Positions 22,791-33,428 of a DNA stretch of 64,000 nucleotides are shown here, in pieces. The stretch covers positions 7,319,001 through 7,383,000 of the forward strand of contig JAZBRS010000013.1 in the NCBI GenBank assembly GCA_037176725.1, given 5' to 3'. Source of the stretch: Posidonia oceanica. Taxonomy: Eukaryota; Streptophyta; Magnoliopsida; Alismatales; Posidoniaceae. Position 1 is the stretch's first letter; each line of letters opens with the position of its first letter. The notes beneath the pieces are model-generated. The model saw only the letters and a program-made list of their open reading frames with translations. It was not told the DNA's origin and searched no databases. The translations under genes were made by a program, and so were the position numbers.

Positions 22791-23494
22791 GGAGCATCTG
22801 GACCCGGAGATAGGGCAAAAGCTGTAGGTGGTCCCATGACAGCCAAGGACGTCAGCCCAGATGCAGATGGGGGAGTGATACCACAGGGCAGTAGAAAAGA
22901 TGCCCCTGGTATCAGGAAGAGGATACCAGGGGACAGTCGAAGCGCCCTTGGCATCGAAATATGGAGAATGGGAACAAAATTGACGTGTTTGCCAACTGAG
23001 TAGTTAGGAGGTACTAGCTCAGATGAGAATCCGACTGAGGGTGCCCAGTAGCTTTGCTTGATCCCATGGCGATTGATGGATGTTGTGGCTAAGTATCCAG
23101 CCCGGGAGTCACTTGTAGTAGTTCCGACATTGATCTGCAGAGATTCTGATATTCTGATAAAATACAGGGGCTTTCCCACAATTTTCCTTACACGAAGAAT
23201 TCTGGCAGCTGCTTCTGACTTTGCTAACTGTTAGGGTCTGATGGCACCCTCCTTGTGGTTCTATGGGGTTTGATGTGCGGGTTCAATGCAGTATTCTGAT
23301 AGCAAACCGGACAAGCGGCTCAAGACATGATTGTGCGAGAACATGCATGCATCTAGTTATGAAAGGCAAACTCAACACACAAGCAAATGGCACAACAAAC
23401 ATCATTGCATTGATTAAGTCTTGGTTACATGCCCTTAGCCAGGCCGAACAAGATACAACAAGACTTAAGTAGGATGCACAACTGTGCAAGTGCC
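22791..23494 (-). other. E1 3' UTR between the array and the 3' ORF
   Basis: Noncoding sequence with two copies of a GATACCACAGGGCAG/TGGTATCAGG module (about 22876 and 22910; a similar one at 21308-21335). The equivalent stretch in element C is 56166-56635. No gene is seen. Confidence 0.45.
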
Positions 23495-24795
23495 CTAACC
23501 AGTTCGGGCCTTCTTGGAACTCCTGGTATCACTGAACAGAGGGGCGCCAGGCGGGATCTCGTTGATAGGCTAGAGCCCCTGTATCTCAGTCGCATACTCA
23601 GGGGTGCACGCTGAGCCTTTCATAGCTGCAATGTCTGTCGACTGTACCCCATGGCGCATTAGGTGGGCCAGTTCCGTTGTTGCAGCAGTTGAGTTGAGCG
23701 AATAGGGCTAAAGATGCTTGGGTGCTGTGCTATTGACAAAGGCACCCTGTTGGAAGTCGAACTACCGCATGACCCAGATATGATGATACTCAACACCCCC
23801 GGTGAACCCTAGCAGCACAACCAATCGCATGTCGCGGGCGCTAAAGAAGACAGTGAAGGATTCAACCATGGATAGGATGATGTACCAGGTTACCGCATCC
23901 TCAGTCAGCTTCGCCAGCTTCTCGTATTCCCCGCGGACACTCTGAATAGCTCGAGCATGGCCGCTACTGCAGTAAGTCTCGAAGGCTGATCTCTGTGGGT
24001 GCAAAATATCCATCCCCAGGTGTCCAGCCAGTCAAACCTACACCAGGGCCCTGCAGCCGTGAAAGTGGCGGCAGCGGTGTGAGATGCGGTCCAGTCCGCG
24101 ATAAGTCTTTACCAGAACTACTAGTGCGAGGTTGTTCTGCCGAGTCACCACAGCAAGTGCAATATGGGCAACTTCAATCGCAACCGTCATCTGGCTGTGA
24201 CTGAAGATCAACTCCCCTAAGAAGCGGGTAACAAAACCCTAAAGCCACAGTTCGTCTCTGAGCGTGGCACGCTTCTTGGCAACTTGATCGTAGTATTCCA
24301 GGTGGAGCATGGGCGCAGGCCCGTCGGTGCAGATCAACCTCTGTTTGTAGTCAACAGTGGAGAGTCCAGTCAGTTGGCTTAGGACTGCAACATATCCGTC
24401 CTACCTCATGAACACAATTGGTCTCATAAGCTTGGAAAAGCTGCAGATTAGGCGTACTTCCTCCAGCGTGGGTGTTAGCTCCGTTCTGTTGAAACGAAAA
24501 ACATGGTGTGCAGGTTTCCAGAATCTTGCAGCAGCGCACAGGAGATGCCGGCTCACCTCTACCTCAGCTGTCTTCAAAAGCCTGGGCGGGATGCCCCACA
24601 AACTTAGCTTCTCGCAGTCACCGGCGGTGAGTTCACCGATCCACCCTCGAAGAACCTTGGAGCAACGCGTCGGGGTTACTAAAGTGGGGAAACCCATTTC
24701 ATGGGCAAGAGGGAGGAAATACAGGTGCTTGAAAGAGGGGTCGGACTCACGGCCCGTGGCTCTGAGCAGAAAATTGGCGTAAAATCTTCGAGTAC
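23495..24795 (-). pseudogene. Tat-element 3' ORF, copy 1 (E1)
   Basis: The frame follows a CAG/GTAC acceptor-like site (CAG at 24796-24798). It contains MGFPTLVTP (24697), LLCAAARFWKPAHHVF, LGELIFSH and a CRHFHGCRALVQV segment, and ends at a TAG at 23495. Copies in B and C align along the whole length, which supports a real protein of roughly 400 residues. The region with FHGCGALVQVWLAGHL and GVEYHPIRVMRQFG resembles plant mobile domain-type ORFs carried by plant transposons; that family call is tentative. A frameshift between the acceptor and MGFP, and stops downstream, make this copy a pseudogene. It lies 3' of integrase in the same orientation, the position of env in retroviruses, but no membrane segment is evident. 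Confidence 0.7.
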
Positions 24796-24798
24796 CTG

Positions 24799-26333
24799 CA
24801 ATTAAGGTTGTGGTCCATCAGATCATACACAAGCACGCAACACTGGTTGTCAAAGAAGCAGATGCACATTTCAAAGCCAATAAAGCAGTTAACATGTTAC
24901 AGCTAATATTCAGATCACAGAATCCAAGCACATTCAGTCATGCAAAGGGACCTCGCCTACACAAGGCAAAGTCACACAAAAAGGCACACTTGTCCATGTC
25001 CGTATGGAGCGAGGAAACAAGCGAAAAGGACTTCGTCAATCCGGAGCGAAGTCGCAAAAGGAGTACACTTCTCCTCGTCCGCACGGAGCGAGGAGACAAG
25101 TGAAAGGGACTTCGTTTGCCTGGAGCGAAGTCGCATAAAGGATGTTTGGTAGTGCCTAGCTATGCAGGCCTGACAATCCCTAAGGGACCCCAAAGTGCCG
25201 AGGTTGTCCTGCTGCCTCTGAAGTTACCATTCTGCCCCTGGCTACTAACATACATTCCAAACTGCTGTGCTGACAGTGATGACTTGTTCTGAGGCTTGTG
25301 TTGGTGCTTGGATTGAGCGGCGGTCAGGCGAATTGGTGGGAGCTCTGGACCAACAGGCTACGATCCGAATGCGATCAACCTACGCTTGGCAGAAGTATTG
25401 TCCTAGTGCCGAGCTGAGCCTTGCAGAGTGGGAGGGAAAGAGCAAAAGGGATGATTAATGCTTGATAGATGCATGAATGATTTATGCTAGATTTGTATTG
25501 CCCTCAGTATATGGAGTGCTTGATGCCTGCTGCAAAGGAAAGGAGTGGTCTCTAACTCACCAGACTCTACTCGGACTCCTAACTGTTGGTGGCACTCCGG
25601 AATGGGCGAGAATTTTTAGTGTTAAGATGGTGGTGTGGTGAGGACAGGCTTCATGCCAAACTCTCGAGGACCTACACCTGCTTTTTTCATTTTGTCTTTC
25701 TTTTGCTCCCACATAGGCGTGTAGGTTTCCCCTATCCATGGCTTGGAGGTAATGGGAGCCTGGTCTAAGGCTGGGGGAGCTGTTGCTAGACAGGGGTGGC
25801 TAGGCCCTATAGGACTTGTGGGTTCCCAAGCATGAACTTCGACTCCTCTCTAAGGTAAGTTGGAGGGATGGGGCTACGTTGCTCGCCTCTATCTCTAGGG
25901 CTGACTTCTATCTTCGCCTTTTGTCTTCTCTTTTTTTTTTTTGTGCCCATGCACAGACATGTATTTTTTTTAGCTTACACTCTCGCTCACACCCTAACAT
26001 TTTATCTCCCTCTGGAGGTGTAAGTCCTAGGGGGTTTGGGCGTTTTGCTTGTTCTCACTGAGTGGTGGCTCCCTCACTGGTTAGGACATCTAAGTAGTGT
26101 TAGGTGAGGTAGAGTAGACTCTTTCCAGAGCAGGCAAGCACTTTCGATTTTCGTCATCGGGCTATGATTGTAATGCATGGTTTCTTTTCCTTCTTTTCTT
26201 TTTCTTCTCTCTCTTTTTTTCTCTTTTTTTTTGACTAATAAAGCATGTAAAGCTGAGAATGCATGAAAGTGTTTGAATGCATGAGATGTAACAAAGGAAC
26301 AAAAAGGCTATGCAAGGTAAGGGCAGCTCCAAG
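24799..26333 (-). other. E1 spacer between integrase and 3' ORF
   Basis: About 1.5 kb is noncoding and shared with B (29543-31145) and C (57874-59245). Landmarks are GGAGTGCTTGATGCCTGCTG, the GGTGGTGTGGTGAGGAC block, and AAGACATCTAAGTAGTGT before integrase. It has long pyrimidine runs on the plus strand (25930-25975, 26185-26235). It may be an intron or an inter-cistronic region. Confidence 0.5.
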
Positions 26334-27415
26334 CTACTGGTAGTACTTCTTGAGGTAGCATGAGTTGATCGGTTCCGACTGCTTAACTTGGTCCATGTCC
26401 TCAAGGATTGCTGTGCCACCAGAGAAGACCCGCTTGATCACAAAGGGGTCGCGCCAGTTGGGTCGGAATTTACCTCGGCTGTTTGGAAGATGAATGGCTC
26501 ACAGGACCAAATCTCCAGGCTGGAAGCTTCTGGGCCTAACCTTCTTCTGGTATGCTCTGGCCACTCGCTTCTGATAGCACTAGGCATGATGCATGGCTTG
26601 CAGCCTATGTTCATCAACCAAGTTTAGCTAGATGCAGCGGTCTTCGACCCATTCTGCCTCCTCCAGCTCAGCTTCTCGTAGGATCCGCAGTGAGGGGATC
26701 TCTACTTCAACGGGTAGCACCGCCTCCATGCCATATACTAGTGAGTACGGGGTTGCTCCTGTCATGGTCCGGACTAACATCTTGTATGCCCATAGTGCGT
26801 ACAGAAGCTTGTCGTGCCAATCCTTATGAGTTTCTGCCAACTTTTTCATGATCCTTACAAGGCTCTTGTTGGCAAACTCAACTGCGCCATTCATCTGCGA
26901 CCGATAAGGTGAGGATCTGTGATGTCTGAACTTGAAGCTCTGAAGATAGTCTTCGATCCTCCTGGCTATGAAATTTGTGCTATTGTCAGAGATGATGGTG
27001 TGTGGGACCCCATACCAGGCGATGATGTTGTTCCGGATGAATTTCTCCGTCGCCGCAGCTGTGACATTTTTGTAGGAGGATGCTTCCACTCACTTGCTAA
27101 AGTAGTCGATCGCCACGAGGATGAAGCGGTGACAATTGGAGGTTGTAGGATGAATTGCTCCAATAACGTCTATCCCCTAGGTCGAGAAGTGCCATGGTGA
27201 TGACATGTTGTGTAGCTGCTATGGGGGAGCATGAATGAAATTACCATGGATCTGACAGTTATGGCATCTGCGCAAAAACTGGCTGCAATTTGCCTCCATG
27301 GTTGACCAGAAGTAGCCTGGAGCATGATCTTCTTGGCCAGCAACACGCCATTCATATGAGGGTTGCAGGTCCCTGCATGGACTTGAAGCATCAGTGTGTC
27401 GGCCTCTCTCTTGCT
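26334..27415 (-). pseudogene. Integrase, C-terminal two thirds (E1)
   Basis: The frame ends CYLKKYYQ at the TAG at 26334. Upstream are RKFRPNW/GPFV-type C-terminal domain sequence, YGMEAVLPVEVEIPSLR near 26700, the core with IISDNSTNF near 26980 and GAVEFANKSL, and the zinc-binding part with LRRCHNCQIHG near 27250. The SDN Asp and the Glu are present. Stops and at least one frameshift occur (after 27170). The 5' side is cut at 27416 by an LTR-like insert, so RT and RNase H of E1 are missing. Confidence 0.8.
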
Positions 27416-28440
27416 TGTAGATACCCTGTTTTGACACTCCCTTCATAGTAGTGTAGTCCGTTGCATTAGGTCGTTCTTAGAAACTCTTTGTTCAATCTAG
27501 GACCTCTCACTTTGAGTCAAACACTTATTTTCAGTTTCAGAGCTTTATTGTCATCCTTTATTAAGCTTTAAGTGTCAACAGCTTGAATGTTCTTCATTTC
27601 TTAACCAAATTTGGAAGTTGGACTGACTGAGGGTGTTATACGTTGGATTCCTAGCTTATAACGTTGGCCGCTAGTTTTCCAGCGGCTAACGTTGGCCGTT
27701 GGCTTTCTAGCGTCTAACGAGGAAGCCCAATGCAGTCCCAAACCTTCTTTATTTGGTCAAATACAAAATCTATGTTTTTGCCATCTTTGGACTCTGTTGA
27801 CTGGTCAAGGCAATTAACACTAGCTTAATGGCACTTAATCAAGTTTTAATTAGGGGATATTCCTTGATCCTGGCAGTTGTGCTTTGGAGGTCGTTATACG
27901 CTGGTTTTCCAGCGTATAACATCCCTGGATTGGAAAGTTTGCTGACCTATTCATTCAATTCCATTTTTATTCTTCCCTTGCTTCTATAAAAGCAGGGGAC
28001 CCCCACAGGGTCAAGGGATGGATTTTTTTTAAGGAGTTAAGATTTTCTTGAGAAGCAAAATAGTGGAGAGATTCCTAGAGAGAGAAACCAATTTTCGAGA
28101 AAGTTCTAAGAAAAGTTTAGTCTCCCTTTATCGACGGTAACATCATGTCGATCCACATGGCACTATGTGCATGAATTAAAAGGGGACCCTTTGTTGTAGT
28201 TTCTTTCATTTCCATTATTCATATCATTTTTCGATTATGTAGAAAAGGATAATATAATCATTTACATTAGTTGCAACCGGGGGGATCAAATCCCTCGGGT
28301 GAGTTTCTTTTTTCATATATATTCAAGATTTGGTTTACATATTTTGAATAGAATACTACGCCATATTAATCCATATATGTGTTATTTCTATTTGTTTTGT
28401 TAACATTTGTCATACAATGAGGAAGAAGAAAGAAGAAGAA
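27416..28440 (+). repeat. Solo-LTR-like insertion cutting E1 pol
   Basis: It starts TGTAGATACCCTGTTTTGAC, close to the other gypsy LTR starts. Inside are strong palindromes, including a perfect 12-bp stem with a TTTT loop at 27893-27920, and a TATA box at 27985. The 3' end cannot be fixed. The sequence after about 28300 is AT-rich and no copy of the possible duplication TTGCT is seen on the right. The sequence past it is not the continuation of E1, so a deletion accompanied or followed the insertion. Confidence 0.5.
27985..27992 (+). promoter_or_regulatory. Predicted TATA box in the 27.4-kb LTR
   Basis: TATAAAAG lies in CTTCTATAAAAGCAGGGG, about 570 bp inside the LTR, a typical place for an LTR promoter. 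It is a motif match only. Confidence 0.5.
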
Positions 28441-28553
28441 ATTCACCAAGCACGGGCACCCTTGGGCAACGCAGGCATTGTCCCAAGGTAGCAGAACCCA
28501 CACCCCACATCTCCCAAGGTGTCTCGAGGGCCAGCGAAAGTGAACCTAGAGTG
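28441..28553. other. Unassigned junction sequence
   Basis: About 110 bp between the LTR-like insert and the point where homology to the B 3' ORF begins. It matches neither the 3' ORF nor the LTRs by eye and is too short to classify. Confidence 0.3.
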
Positions 28554-29539
28554 CCAAACTGCCGCATCACCCGGATGGGGTGGTACTCGACGCCTCCTGT
28601 AAATCCTGATAGCACCATTAGTCGCCTGTCGCGGGCGCTGAAGAAGACAGTGAAGGGTTCAGCCGCAGACGGGATGATGTGCTAAGTTACCGTATCATCT
28701 GTCAGCTTTTCCAACCTCTCATACTCCTCGCGGACAGTCTTGATTGTCTTGGCATGGCCGGTGCTGCAGTATGTCTCAAAAGCTGTCCTCTGCAGGTGCA
28801 GGATGTACGCCCCCAAGTGTCCCGCTAGCCAAACCTGCACTAAGGCCCCGCAACCATGAAAGTTACGGTAGTGATAGGAGATGCGGTTCAGTCCACAATA
28901 TGTCTCCGCCAGAACCATTGGGGCTAGGTCAATCTGCCGAGTCACTATAGTAAGTGCAATCTCGACGACTTCGATCGTGACCGTCATCCGACCGTGGTTG
29001 AAGACAAGCTCGCCTAAGAAGCGAGTAACAAAACCCCAGAGCCACAACTCATCTCCGAGCTCAGCGCGCTTCTTGGCGACTTCATCAAAGTATGTCAGGC
29101 TGAGCATGGGCTCGGGCCTGCTGGTGTAGATCAGCTTTTTTTGGCACTCCTCAGTTAAGAGCCTAGTCAGCAGCCGTAGGGTTGTAATATATCTGTCCCG
29201 CCTCATGAATACGGTAGGCCCCATCAGCTTTGAGAAGCCGCAGATCTAGCGCACTTCCTCCAGTATGGGGGTCAGCTCTACCTTGCTGAAGCGGAAGACG
29301 TGGTGTGCGGGCTTCCAGAATCTCGCCGCAGCACACAGGAGATGCCGGCTCACCTCTACATCGACTGCCTTCAGAAGCTTGGATAGGAGGTCCCATAGGC
29401 ACAGCCTCTCGCAGTCACCCTCAGTGAGTTGGCAAATCCATTCGCGAAGAGTCCCGGAGCAATGAGTAGGGGTCACCAAAGTAGGGAAGCCCATTGCGCG
29501 AAAGAAGATGCAGGCAACTAGTGCGGAGTCTTCGGGTAC
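28554..29539 (-). pseudogene. Tat-element 3' ORF, copy 2 (B), 3'-truncated
   Basis: After the acceptor-like CTTCAG (CAG at 29540-29542) the frame reads VPEDSALVACIFF, then MGFPTLVTP at 29494. It continues in one frame to about 28554 with stops near 29243 and 28680. This is the cleanest copy of the middle region: LSLTYFDEVAKKRAELGDEL, FLGELVFNHGRMTV, CGLNRISYHYRNFHGC, VWLAGHLG, and GGVEYHPIRVMRQFG at the end. Homology stops at 28554, where about 75 codons present in copy C are missing. Its place after integrase and its acceptor-like site match the other copies. Function is unknown; resemblance to plant mobile domain ORFs is tentative. Confidence 0.75.
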
Positions 29540-29542
29540 CTG

Positions 29543-31145
29543 AAGCCAGAGCTGATCATCAATCTGAATCAAGAGCAGGCATATAATATTGGATGTCAGA
29601 GAAGCAGATGTGCATATAAAGCTAATAAAGCAGTTCAAACACTACAGCTAGCAATCAAGCCACAGAATTCAAGCACATTCAGCTATGTAAAGGGGGCTTC
29701 GCCTGCACAGGGTGAAGTCGCACAAAAGGCACTCTTGTCCTCGTCCATGGAACGAGGGAACAAGGAAAGGGGGGCTTTGTCTGTCCAGAGAGAAGTTACA
29801 AAGAGAAGGTACGCTTGTTCTTGTCCTGCACGGAGAAGGGGGCAAGCGAAAAGAGACTTCGTCCGCCTGGAGCGAGGTCGCACAGAGATTAGGGGCGGTG
29901 CCTGACTGCGCAAGCCCAACGACCCACGAGGGGCCCCGAGGTGCCAAGGTTGCCCTGCTACCTCTGAAATGATTGCCCTATCTCCGGTTGCTGTTGCACT
30001 CCTTGGGCTGCTGCACCGACAGTGATAGGTTGCTCTGAGGCTTGGAGGCGGTCAACCTGCCTTGGCAGAAGTACTGTCCCAGCGCCGAGCTGAGCCTTGT
30101 AGAGTGGGAGGAAGGAGGGCAAAAGATGTGATTTGATAGTGGATAGATGCATGTATAATCTATACTAAACCTATTGCCCTTAGCATATGGAGTGCTTGAT
30201 GCCTGCTGCAAAGGAAAGGAGTGGTCTCTGATTCACCAAACTCTACTCAGATTCCTAACTGCTGGTGGCGCTCCGGAATGGGTATTGGTAGTGCTTGGGT
30301 GGTGGTGTAGTGAGGACGGGCTCCTTGCCAAACTCTCAAGGACCTACACCTACTCTTTTCATTTTTCCTTGTTTCTTTTGCTCCCACATAGGTATGTAGG
30401 TTTCTCCTGTCCCCGGCTTGGAGGTAATGGGCACCCAGTTTGAGGCTGGGGAGCTGCTTGTCGGAGAAGGGTGGCTAGGCCCCATGGGATTTGTGTATTT
30501 CCCAAGCGCAAACTTTAGTTCTTCCCTAAGATAGGCAAAAGGGGGCGGGATTATGCTGCTTGCCTTTATTTCTAGGGCTGACTTTTGTCTCTGCCCTTTT
30601 TGCTTTGTTTCTTTTTTTGTTTTTGTTTTTTTTCCTTTTTTTTTAGCTCACAGGTTTCTGTTGTCCCTAACTTAGAGGTAATGGGCGCCTGGTTTTGAGG
30701 TAGGGGCTAGGCCTTGCAAGGTTGTAGACTCCTAGGTGTGAATTCTGGACCATCTCCGATGCAATTCAGAGGGACAAGGTTATGCTGCACACCTCTATCT
30801 CTAGGGTCGACTTCTGTCTTCGCCTTCTAGTCCCTTTTCTATTGTGTCCAGGCTAAGACGTGTATGTTTTGCTCACACTCTCTCACACCCTAGGATTTTT
30901 GTTTTCTCCCTTTGGAGGTGTAAGTCCTAGAAGGGTTTGGACATTTCGTCTACCTCGCTGGATGGTGGGTCCCTCACTGGTTAAGACATCTAAGTAGTGT
31001 CAGGTGAGGTAGAGGGTACTCTTTCCAAAGCAGGCAAGCATCTCCGATTTTCGTCATCGGGCTATGATAGTAATGCATATGATATGTTTACATCTCTCTT
31101 TTGTTTTTTCTGATAAAATAAACATGACTAAAATGCATGTGAATG
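29543..31145 (-). other. B spacer between integrase and 3' ORF
   Basis: It is homologous to the E1 and C spacers but contains an internal duplication. The block with TCTAGGGCTGACTTYTGTCT occurs near 30570 and again near 30800, and the preceding 'GGTAATGGGCRCC' block near 30425 and 30675. It ends where the integrase remnant begins near 31146. No gene is supported. Confidence 0.5.
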
Positions 31146-31739
31146 TAAAGTAGTCGATCGCTACCAAAATGTAGCAATGACCGTTGGAGGTTGCTGGATG
31201 TATGGCGCCAATGACATCGATCCCCAGGTGGAGAAGGACCATGGCGAAGACATGCTATGTAATTCCTGTGGGGGAGCGTGTATGAAGTTCCCATGGATTT
31301 GGCAGCTATGGCACCTGCACACAAACTGGCAATAGTCTGCCTCCATGGTTGACCAGAAGTAGCCTTGGAGCATAATCTTCTTAGCTAGCAACACACCATT
31401 CATGTGAGGGCCGTAGGTCCCTGCATGGACTTGGAGCGTCAGTGTGTCGGCCTCCTTCTTGTCTACGCAGCGTAGGAGCATCTGATTGTAAGATCTTCTA
31501 TACAGATGTCCTGCCCCTATCACGTACTTTGACGCCAGATGCACCAAAGTCTTTCTGTCTGCTGCTGGGGTGTATGGTGGGAGGCTACCAGATTCCAGGA
31601 AGACCTTGATGTTATGGTACCATGGAAGTTCTTCTACTGGATCCGCTTCCTCGATGCTCATGCAGTGTGCGGATTGTTCCACATGAGAGACCGATACGTC
31701 CACTGCATGGCCTTCGGGTATACTGAGCCAAGATGCTAA
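31146..31739 (-). pseudogene. Integrase N-terminal part (B), core deleted
   Basis: The pol frame runs from the aRNase H end through a linker (VSVSHVEQSAHCMSIEE, DPVEELPWYHNIKVFLESG) to the zinc-binding domain (HAGTYGPHMNG then CRCHSCQIHG, about 31290-31440). It then reaches the first core segment, which is read in a second frame after a one-base shift near 31225 (IDVIGAIHPATSNGHCYILV). The sequence stops at about 31146, just after the first catalytic Asp region, and joins directly to the spacer. About 1 kb holding the rest of the core and the C-terminal domain is gone, so this copy cannot integrate by itself. Confidence 0.8.
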
Positions 31740-32106
31740 GGTTGCCAGAGCATCAGCGTAGGCGTTCTTGGCTCTGTTCATGTATGTGAAGCGGATACTT
31801 TCAAATACTTCTATCAGCTTCAGCAGGCATTCATGTTAAGGTACCAGCTTGGGGTCCATGGTCTTCCAGTCACCGTTGACCTGGGAGATGACCAGCATTG
31901 CATCTCCGTGTACATGCAGCTTGCACACATCATGCTCGAGTGCGACTTGCAGTCCCAGAATGTAGGCTTCATACTCTGCCTCATTATTGGTGCAAGGGAA
32001 TGCCATCTTCCTCGCAAATGGGATCAACTCTCCCTACGGCGTTGCTAAAACAACGCCAATGCCTCTGCCCCTTCTATTGACTGCGCCATCGAAGTACAAA
32101 TGCCAT
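31740..32106 (-). pseudogene. Second ('archaeal-type') RNase H of B
   Basis: The domain starts WHLYFDGAVNRRGRG (32106) and carries the four expected acidic positions: Asp in YFDGA, Glu in NNEAEYEA, Asp in HGDAMLVISQ and Asp in NAYADALATLAS. It follows the gypsy RNase H in the same pol frame and precedes integrase. That is the dual RNase H arrangement known as a Tat-lineage hallmark. It would degrade RNA in the RNA:DNA hybrid during reverse transcription. In-frame stops occur after VLATP (near 32034) and after KLVP (near 31833). Confidence 0.85.
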
Positions 32107-33428
32107 TGTAGTTCGTCTTCAGGATCCCTCTACTCTGCATCCTCCATGGTGAATAAGATGTCCTCATCAGGGAACTGCATTTGCAGCGGCTGATACTCAA
32201 GCAGTGGGAAGTCAGCCAGATGATCTGCCATGGCTTGCCCCTTCATGAATTTCTGTGTGACGAAGGTGATGTCGTACTGAGACAATAACACCTGCCACTT
32301 GATGCATCGGCCTACCATGGCTGGCTTCTAGAAGAGGAACTTGATAGGGTCATGTCGACATAGGAGCTAGACCGGGTGCGCCATCATGTAGTGCCTTAGC
32401 TTCTGCGTAGTCCAAACTAGAGATAGGTAGATTTTCTCTATGGCGTTATACCTAGCTTCACAATCAGTGAATTTCTTGCTCAGGTAGTAGATGGCATGCT
32501 CCTTTCTACCGGTTTCATCTTGTTGGCCCAAGACGGTGCCCATGGAATGCAGCGTGGTAGAAAGGTAGAGAATCAGGGGTCTCCCCGGAACGGGAGAAAC
32601 TAGGATAGGAGGCTTGATCAGGAGCTGCTTGATCTTGTCAAATGCAGCTTGGCACTCCTCGCTCCAGTTGATCTGTGCATTATTCCTCAGGAGCTTGAAA
32701 ATCGGTTCGTAGATAGGCATGAGCTGCACAATGAACCGACTGATGTACTGCAGACGCCCCAGCAGGCCTCTGACTTCCTTTTCAGTCTTGAGGGGTGGCA
32801 TGTCCACGATGGCTTTAGCCTTGCTCAGGTCCACTTCGATTCCCCTCTGGCTGACAATGTAGCCCAACAGCTTGCCGAATGTTACCCCGAATACACATTT
32901 GTTGGGGTTGACGCGAAGCTTGTACTTCCTCAGGCGGTCAAAGAGCTTCTTGAGGCAAGTGAGGTGATCCTCAGGCTCTCTAGACTTGGCAATAATGTCG
33001 TCCACGTAGACCTCAACTTCTTGGTGCATGAGGTCGTGGAACAATGCTGTCATCACCCTCTGATATGTTGCTCTGGCATTCTTAAGCCCAAACGGCATGA
33101 CCTGATAGCAGAAGACTCCCCAGGGGGTGATAAATGAGGTCTTCTCCATGGCTTCTTTTGCCATTCTAATCTGGTTGTAGTCGGAGAAGCCGTCCATGAA
33201 GGAGAGCATTTTGTGCCCTATAGTGTTGTCCACTAGGACGTCAATGTGCGGTAGAGGGAAGTCGTTCTTAGGACTGGCTTTGTTCAGATCCCTGTAATCA
33301 ATGCACATGCGGACCCGACCGTCCTTCTTGGGCACTGGCACGACATTCGCGAGCCATTCTGGTTAGAGGATGACCTTGAGAAAGCCAACGCTGTGCTGCT
33401 TCATGATTTCCTCCTTGATTTTGAGCAG
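32107..33428 (-). pseudogene. Reverse transcriptase and first RNase H of B
   Basis: A 324-residue open stretch (33341-32367) carries the RT: VPVPKKDGRVRMCIDYRDLN, FPLPHID, MLSFMDGFSDYNQIRM (first Asp), TPWGVFCYQVMPFGLKNA, and EVEVYVDDIIAK (YVDD). The connection and gypsy RNase H follow (SEECQAAFDKIKQLL, LYLSTTLHSMGTVLGQ, YYLSKKFTDCEARYNAIEK). The usual TDAS catalytic Asp of gypsy RNase H is replaced in LYLSTT, so this domain looks catalytically dead, consistent with the second RNase H downstream. Stops lie near 32364 and 32328. The RT itself is uninterrupted, the best preserved part of the window. Confidence 0.9.
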
